Assembly: GCA_046541715.1 (NCBI GenBank)
Contig: JBKHCS010000113.1
Coordinates: forward strand, 1 to 9,717
Source: CAYPUT01 sp046541715
GTDB taxonomy: Bacteria; Spirochaetota; Spirochaetia; DSM-27196; PWMO01
Length of the DNA: 9,717 nucleotides
Direction of reading: 5' to 3'
Part shown: positions 5,785-9,717 of the stretch, piece by piece
Position numbering within the stretch: position 1 is the stretch's first letter
How the letters are laid out: every line of letters begins with the position of its first letter
The notes under the pieces: generated by a model
Databases searched by the model: none
Told to the model about the DNA's origin: nothing
Seen by the model: the letters and a program-made list of their open reading frames with translations, nothing else
Position numbers and translations under genes: made by a program

Positions 5785-6720
5785 ATGGCAACAGAGCACT
5801 TTTTCGACTATCAGATTCTCGACGAACGGTTCCGCGCCCTCATCAAACCTGAGGAGCCGGTTACCAAGCTTTACGACGGGCTTTCTTGGGGGGAGGGCCC
5901 CTGCTACTTTCCCTTGGGGGACTTCCTACTCTTTAGCGACGTCCGGAGCGACCGGATGTACCAGTACGCCGACGGCATCGGGGCGCGGGTTTTTCGGTCG
6001 CCCTCGCACCACTCCAACGGTAACGCCCGGGATCTCCGGGGTCGATTGGTTACCTGTGAGCACTCCGGACGAAGGGTAACCCGAACCGAGCTCGACGGTT
6101 CGCTAACGGTAGTTGCCGATTCCTACCGAGGCAAGCGTCTGAATTCTCCGAACGACATCGTCGTGAAAACCGACGGCTCGATCTGGTTTACCGATCCGAC
6201 CTACGGCCTCCGGGAAGATGTCCCTCCCGGAGAAGCCGAGCAGGAGCTCGAAGGTTGCTTTGTGTTCCGTCTCGACCCCGCCTCCGGAACGCTGGATATT
6301 GTCGGAGACGAAATGAGCATGCCGAACGGTCTGGCCTTTTCTCCCGACGAAAAGACGCTCTACGTCGCCGATTCGGCCCGGAAATCGGCTACCGGGGGCG
6401 ACCGCTCGGGGCCTCCGCACATTCTCGCTTTTGATGTCGAGGCCGGGTGGAAACTCGGAAACCCCCGAGTCTTCGCTATTGTGGACACCGGAGTATCCGA
6501 CGGGTTTCGCATCGACAGCGTCGGAAACCTCTGGAGCAGTGCCGGCGACGGGGTTTCCTGCTTCTCCCCGGAGGGCGAACTCCTCGGAAAGATCGTTCTT
6601 CCCGAGACGGTAACCAACCTGGAGTTCGGCGGTCCGGAACGCAACCGCCTCTTTATTACCGGTGCCACGGCGCTCTACGCGGTTAACGTAAAGGCCTGGG
6701 CCCCGGACCGGCCGTTTTAG
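5785..6720 (+). CDS. SMP-30/gluconolactonase family hydrolase (six-bladed beta-propeller)
   Basis: A 311-residue cytoplasmic protein of the SMP-30/gluconolactonase/LRE-like family (PF08450), which hydrolyses sugar lactones or related esters with one divalent metal. Expected metal and active-site residues are visible by motif: Glu37 in W-G-E-G-P, Asn123 in S-P-N-D-I, Asn181 in M-P-N-G-L-A-F-S-P-D and Asp239 in V-S-D-G-F-R-I-D. Other blade motifs are D-G-S-I-W-F-T-D-P-T-Y-G (130-141) and D-S-V-G-N-L-W (244-250). No signal peptide is present. An earlier in-frame ATG at 5776 lies inside the -10 box, so ATG 5785 was chosen. The true substrate (gluconolactone, another aldonolactone, or something unrelated) cannot be read from sequence. 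Its stop overlaps that of the convergent cupin gene by 4 bases. Confidence 0.88.
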   Translation: MATEHFFDYQILDERFRALIKPEEPVTKLYDGLSWGEGPCYFPLGDFLLFSDVRSDRMYQYADGIGARVFRSPSHHSNGNARDLRGRLVTCEHSGRRVTRTELDGSLTVVADSYRGKRLNSPNDIVVKTDGSIWFTDPTYGLREDVPPGEAEQELEGCFVFRLDPASGTLDIVGDEMSMPNGLAFSPDEKTLYVADSARKSATGGDRSGPPHILAFDVEAGWKLGNPRVFAIVDTGVSDGFRIDSVGNLWSSAGDGVSCFSPEGELLGKIVLPETVTNLEFGGPERNRLFITGATALYAVNVKAWAPDRPF

Positions 6721-7061
6721 GAGACATACTCCGGCCGGAAAGGGGAGAACACCTCGACGACTTCGGAATCTTCAAGGAACTCTGCGCCGTGTTTCTCCCA
6801 GGCGGTAAAGGCCCAAGAGCTTCCGGCTTCGGCGACAAAAGAATCGCCGGACTCCTTGAAGAAGCGGACCTTTCCCGCAATGAGATAGCCGATTTGGGCG
6901 GCTTCGTGGTTGTGGAGGTCGATGGTTGCTCCGGCTTTCATAGAGAAGTGACAGAGCATCTGACTCGGGCTGTAGGCGAGGGTCCTCCGGACGATTCCTT
7001 CCGCCGCTTCCACCGGCTTCGCGTCTTTCAGAGTAGCTTCGGGGCGTCGTTGTTCCTGCAT
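6717..7061 (-). CDS. Small single-domain cupin protein
   Basis: A 114-residue single cupin barrel. Cupin motif 1 is present as G44-(5)-H50-x-H52-(3)-Q56-(6)-G63, with glutamine where the classical motif has glutamate. Motif 2 supplies His91 in W-E-K-H-G-A-E-F. Likely metal ligands are therefore H50, H52, Q56 and H91. A His/His/Gln/His set is known in KdgF-type cupins, which act on unsaturated uronate breakdown products. That makes a sugar-acid role possible next to a lactonase-like gene, but many small cupins of unknown function look alike. The ATG at 7061 has GGAG 5 bases upstream and a TATAAT nearby. The end overlaps the SMP-30-like gene tail to tail. Confidence 0.85.
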   Translation of the reverse strand: MQEQRRPEATLKDAKPVEAAEGIVRRTLAYSPSQMLCHFSMKAGATIDLHNHEAAQIGYLIAGKVRFFKESGDSFVAEAGSSWAFTAWEKHGAEFLEDSEVVEVFSPFRPEYVS

Positions 7062-7078
7062 CGTAACTCCTTTCGTGT

Positions 7079-7084
7079 ATTATA
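7079..7084 (-). promoter_or_regulatory. -10 box of the cupin gene promoter
   Basis: A perfect TATAAT on the minus strand. The predicted RNA start near 7072 gives an 11-base leader that just includes the AAGGAG ribosome binding site. No clear -35 is visible at 16-18 bases. Confidence 0.5.
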
Positions 7085-7092
7085 CAAGACGA

Positions 7093-7121
7093 TTGCCGAT
7101 TGGTAATCTTGGCCGTATTTT
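7093..7121 (+). promoter_or_regulatory. Candidate promoter of the HMG-CoA synthase/reductase operon
   Basis: TTGCCG at 7093-7098 and TATTTT at 7116-7121 are separated by 17 bases (each 4 of 6 match to consensus). The expected start near 7128 would leave a 25-base leader containing GGAGG (7138-7142) before the ATG at 7153. It is divergent from, and does not overlap, the cupin -10. Confidence 0.4.
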
Positions 7122-7137
7122 CTACGCGAAGTTGCGT

Positions 7138-7142
7138 GGAGG
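7138..7142 (+). promoter_or_regulatory. Ribosome binding site of HMG-CoA synthase
   Basis: GGAGG 10 bases before ATG 7153, followed by a second purine run GGAAG at 7145-7149. It supports the start at 7153 rather than 7075. Confidence 0.6.
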
Positions 7143-7152
7143 TTGGAAGATC

Positions 7153-8436
7153 ATGGGTTCGAACAGCGTCGGCATTAGCGACATTGCATTGTACATTCCG
7201 AGCCAACGGGTTGAATTGGAGACAATCGTCGAAAAGCGCGTGGCCGACGACCCTTCCCTCGAGCGCCGGCTTCGGCGGGCCCTCGAGACCACGGGCCAGA
7301 TAGCCATCCGGTTTCCCGAAACCTATCAAGACACTGCGACCCTGGCGGCCCAGGCAGCCAGAAAGCTCATAACCGGGGACCCTTCGTTCGACCCTTCGAC
7401 GATTCGTTATCTTGCCGTGGGTACTGAAACGTCGGTGGATATGAGCAAACCCGTCGCAGCCTACGTAGAAGGGATGCTTCAGAGCTCCGGGGTTCCGGTG
7501 CCGACGAGCCTCTCGACCTTCCAGGTTCAGCACGCCTGTGCCGGGGGTACCATCTCCCTCCTGAGTGTCGCTGCGATGCTTCAGGTATCCGCTCGGCAGA
7601 GTGACTCTGGGGTTGTTATCTGCTCGGACGTTGCCCGGTACGATGCCCCTTCGACGGCGGAGATTACCCAAGGGGCCGGGGCCGTTGCCCTCCGGGTGGA
7701 ACGCGATCCACAACTTCTCGAATTGGATCTGTCGACCGTTGGGTACAGCTCCCAGGACGTGGACGACTTCTTCCGTCCCCTCGGATCGGTGACCGCCAAG
7801 GTCAAAGGCGGATATTCGATTCAGTGCTACCACGAGGCCCTCGAGGCCGCCTTCCTCGACCACTGCGAGCGGCGCGGGGAAGAACCCGCGGAAGTCCTTC
7901 ACGACATCGACATGCTAGTTCTCCACGTGCCTTTCATGAAGATGGGGATTGTCGGTGCCGAGAGGCTCGTAACCAAGATTCTCGGGGTGGGCCTGGCGGA
8001 AGCAGAAGCATACCTTGCCGAACGGGGTTTTGCCTCGTCGGTCCATCCGACGGCGGAAATCGGCAATATCTACACCGGCTCGGCGTACCTTGCTCTTACC
8101 TTTCTGCTCCGAGACCGCTATGCTCACTTCGGAGACGCTATCGTCGGGAAGCGCGTCTTGTTGTCTTCCTACGGGTCGGGGAATACGATGAGCGTCTTCA
8201 CGGGGACGGTGGCGTCCTCCGCACCAAAGATCATCTCCTCCTGGCACCTCGAGCATTCCCTCAACGGCCAACGCGTTTCGAGCATCCAGGAGTACGAGAA
8301 ATGGATTACCACCAGCAGCTATACCCCCGCCGAGGCGGCAGAAGCGCAGCGGGTGCACCCGGGGCTCTACTATCTCGAAGGCATCCGAGAGGACGGCTAC
8401 CGGCAGTACGGCTATAAGCCTTCCTTGACGACCTAA
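7153..8436 (+). CDS. mvaS: Hydroxymethylglutaryl-CoA synthase
   Basis: A 427-residue cytoplasmic thiolase-fold enzyme that condenses acetyl-CoA with acetoacetyl-CoA to 3-hydroxy-3-methylglutaryl-CoA, the second step of the mevalonate pathway. The catalytic triad of the family is visible: Glu92 in G-T-E-T-S-V-D-M-S-K-P, the nucleophile Cys129 in V-Q-H-A-C-A-G-G, and His258 in L-H-V-P-F-M-K-M-G. The C-terminal half has N-I-Y-T-G-S-A-Y (305-312) and Y-G-S-G-N-T-M-S-V-F (340-349). Acyl-transfer synthases of other types lack this set. The frame is open from 7075, but ATG 7153 begins the conserved G-I-S-D-I-A-L-Y-I-P strand and follows GGAGG, so it is preferred. The length is slightly above that of Staphylococcus MvaS because of a longer tail. 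The next gene is the following enzyme of the pathway. Confidence 0.93.
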   Translation: MGSNSVGISDIALYIPSQRVELETIVEKRVADDPSLERRLRRALETTGQIAIRFPETYQDTATLAAQAARKLITGDPSFDPSTIRYLAVGTETSVDMSKPVAAYVEGMLQSSGVPVPTSLSTFQVQHACAGGTISLLSVAAMLQVSARQSDSGVVICSDVARYDAPSTAEITQGAGAVALRVERDPQLLELDLSTVGYSSQDVDDFFRPLGSVTAKVKGGYSIQCYHEALEAAFLDHCERRGEEPAEVLHDIDMLVLHVPFMKMGIVGAERLVTKILGVGLAEAEAYLAERGFASSVHPTAEIGNIYTGSAYLALTFLLRDRYAHFGDAIVGKRVLLSSYGSGNTMSVFTGTVASSAPKIISSWHLEHSLNGQRVSSIQEYEKWITTSSYTPAEAAEAQRVHPGLYYLEGIREDGYRQYGYKPSLTT

Positions 8437-8442
8437 TCTGCG

Positions 8443-9717
8443 GTGCTCCCGAAGGACTTTAGAAAACGCTCCGTTCGGGAGCGTCAGGCGGTTATCGACA
8501 GTCTTCTCGGTGGCCCCTCGGAAGAAGCAGACAGCAAGGACTATCTCCTGGACCTGGCCGACGTAATGGTGGAATCGGCGATAGGCACCATGCCGGTTCC
8601 CGTTGGGGTGGCCGGAGGGTTTCTTATAAACGGCCGGGAGTACGCAGTACCCCTTTCCGTCGAGGAGCCTAGCGTCGTCGCCGCGGCGACGTATGCGGGT
8701 CTGATTATCAAGTCAGCAGGCGGTTTCGAAGCGTGGTCGACGGACCCCGTCATGACCGTTCAGATAGCGGTTGCCGACCCACGCCCGGGGGCCCGGGAGG
8801 CCCTTATCACCGGGCGTTGGCGTATCGCCGAGAGTATGGCCCCGTCCCTTGAGAGGATGAGAGCCCGGGGCGGCGGGTTTAGGGACCTTCGGGTTATCGA
8901 GCTCCCGGAAAGTGGTCTTGTCGTCGTGGAAGTCGATATCGATACCCGGGATGCGATGGGGGCGAACATCGTCAACACTGCGGGGGAAGCAGCACGGGGA
9001 ATCGTCGAAGAGCTCTCCGGTGGCACGGTTCTTATGGCTATCCTTACCAACGCGTCTCCGAAGAGGCGCAACGGTGCCCGCTTCCGCATCCCCGTCGGGG
9101 GCCTGGGCCGAGGCGGAAGAGACGGGGTAACCATGGCCCGGCGGGTGGTTGCGGCGAACCGGTTCGCGACGGAGAACTTCAACCGCGCGGTAACCCACAA
9201 CAAGGGCATCATGAACGGCGTAGCCTCACTGGTCTTGGCCACCGGAAACGACACCCGGGCCGTCGAAGCCGCGGCCCACGCCTGGGCGGCACGCTCCGGG
9301 AGCTACTGCGCCCTGACGAAATACCGGATAGACGATCGGGAGGAGGACGGCGCCGAGAGCCCTGAAACCCCGGGTTCGCGAGGCCCCTTTCTGGTGGGCG
9401 AGCTGGAGCTGCCGATGGCCCTCGGAACCGTCGGAGGGGCTGCGAGCATCCATCCGACGGCCCGGAGGGCCCTCGATATTCTCTCTCTCGGGCTCGGCCG
9501 GAGAATCTCCGCGGGCGAATTAGGGCAGGTTGCGGTGGCTGTGGGACTGGCCCAAAACCTCGCGGCTCTCCTCGCTCTGGTCGGCGAAGGAATCCAAGGG
9601 GGGCACATGCGTCTCCACGCCCGGCGCCTGGCGTTCGAAGCCGGCGCCAGGGGGAGCGACATAGAGGCGGTGGCCCGGAAAATGGCCGACGTCGGGATCT
9701 ACAATCTCGAGACGGCC
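8443..9717 (+). CDS. mvaA: Class II hydroxymethylglutaryl-CoA reductase (3' end outside window)
   Basis: The window holds 425 residues of a class II HMG-CoA reductase, which converts HMG-CoA to mevalonate with two NAD(P)H. Catalytic residues by comparison with the Pseudomonas mevalonii enzyme are Glu75 (S-V-E-E-P-S), Lys254 (H-N-K-G-I-M-N-G), Asp270 (G-N-D-T-R-A-V-E, 16 residues after the lysine as in that enzyme) and His388 (Q-G-G-H-M). The D-A-M-G-A-N dinucleotide motif is at 170-175. The usual E-N-V-I-G motif reads E-S-A-I-G (44-48). Residues about 295-314 form an acidic, proline-rich insert not expected in the family. GTG 8443 is the start. The synthase stop, only two codons upstream, is in the same frame, and no Shine-Dalgarno is visible, so coupled translation is likely. 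The end of the C-terminal flap domain is missing. NADH or NADPH preference cannot be decided. Confidence 0.93.
   Translation, partial: MLPKDFRKRSVRERQAVIDSLLGGPSEEADSKDYLLDLADVMVESAIGTMPVPVGVAGGFLINGREYAVPLSVEEPSVVAAATYAGLIIKSAGGFEAWSTDPVMTVQIAVADPRPGAREALITGRWRIAESMAPSLERMRARGGGFRDLRVIELPESGLVVVEVDIDTRDAMGANIVNTAGEAARGIVEELSGGTVLMAILTNASPKRRNGARFRIPVGGLGRGGRDGVTMARRVVAANRFATENFNRAVTHNKGIMNGVASLVLATGNDTRAVEAAAHAWAARSGSYCALTKYRIDDREEDGAESPETPGSRGPFLVGELELPMALGTVGGAASIHPTARRALDILSLGLGRRISAGELGQVAVAVGLAQNLAALLALVGEGIQGGHMRLHARRLAFEAGARGSDIEAVARKMADVGIYNLETA

Noticed and set aside
7075..7152. 26-codon N-terminal extension of HMG-CoA synthase
   Set aside because: The extension contains the proposed promoter, lacks a ribosome binding site at 7075, and is not part of the conserved family start.
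6772..7902. 376-codon minus-strand frame across the cupin and HMG-CoA synthase
   Set aside because: It is out of frame with the cupin and antisense to the synthase catalytic core. Its composition is low-complexity and it matches no family.
1..9717. RNA genes, CRISPR arrays, insertion sequences or prophage genes
   Set aside because: I saw no tRNA-like clover-leaf sequence, spaced direct repeats, transposase motifs or phage proteins. All long frames are accounted for by the listed genes.

Overview
The window is GC-rich bacterial DNA, densely packed with genes. The longest stretch without a gene is about 105 bases, and I see no RNA genes, mobile elements or CRISPR arrays. A tandem HMG-CoA synthase and class II HMG-CoA reductase point to a bacterium that makes isoprenoids by the mevalonate pathway. 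Together with the Mrp-type antiporter operon this would fit a free-living, perhaps salt- or alkali-tolerant spirochaete. That assignment is inference from gene content only, and other mevalonate-using bacteria (Chloroflexota, Myxococcota, Bacteroidota) are not excluded.

Region 1 (1-324) is the 3' end of a DUF2141-type small exported protein. Region 2 (376-5196) is one tightly coupled ten-gene operon on the + strand. It starts with a divergent PII-like signalling protein and a PTS EIIA domain protein. The cation/proton antiporter subunits follow in the order E, F, G, MbhD-like, MbhE-like, B, C, D. Most neighbours overlap by exactly 4 bases (GTGA or ATGA). The order is that of the Mrp-like module of archaeal membrane-bound hydrogenases (MbhA to MbhH). 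The large NuoL-like N-terminal part of classical MrpA is absent, and its C-terminal parts are two separate small genes. The likely product is a membrane complex exchanging Na+ or another cation for H+, perhaps controlled by the two regulators.

Region 3 (5197-7152) holds three singly transcribed genes in alternating orientation. They are an exported YHS-domain protein (-), an SMP-30/gluconolactonase-like hydrolase (+) that appears to have a leaderless mRNA, and a small cupin (-) whose end overlaps the hydrolase end. Divergent intergenic regions carry recognisable promoters.

Region 4 (7153-9717) holds HMG-CoA synthase and class II HMG-CoA reductase, consecutive in the same reading frame and separated only by a stop codon and two codons. 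They convert acetoacetyl-CoA plus acetyl-CoA to HMG-CoA and then to mevalonate. The reductase runs off the window, probably lacking only its last few dozen residues.

No gene in the window is clearly an unknown system. The most interesting points are the PII-like/EIIA pair heading a minimal Mrp operon, the Lys-to-Arg change at a proton-path position of the D subunit, and the nearly fused synthase-reductase pair.
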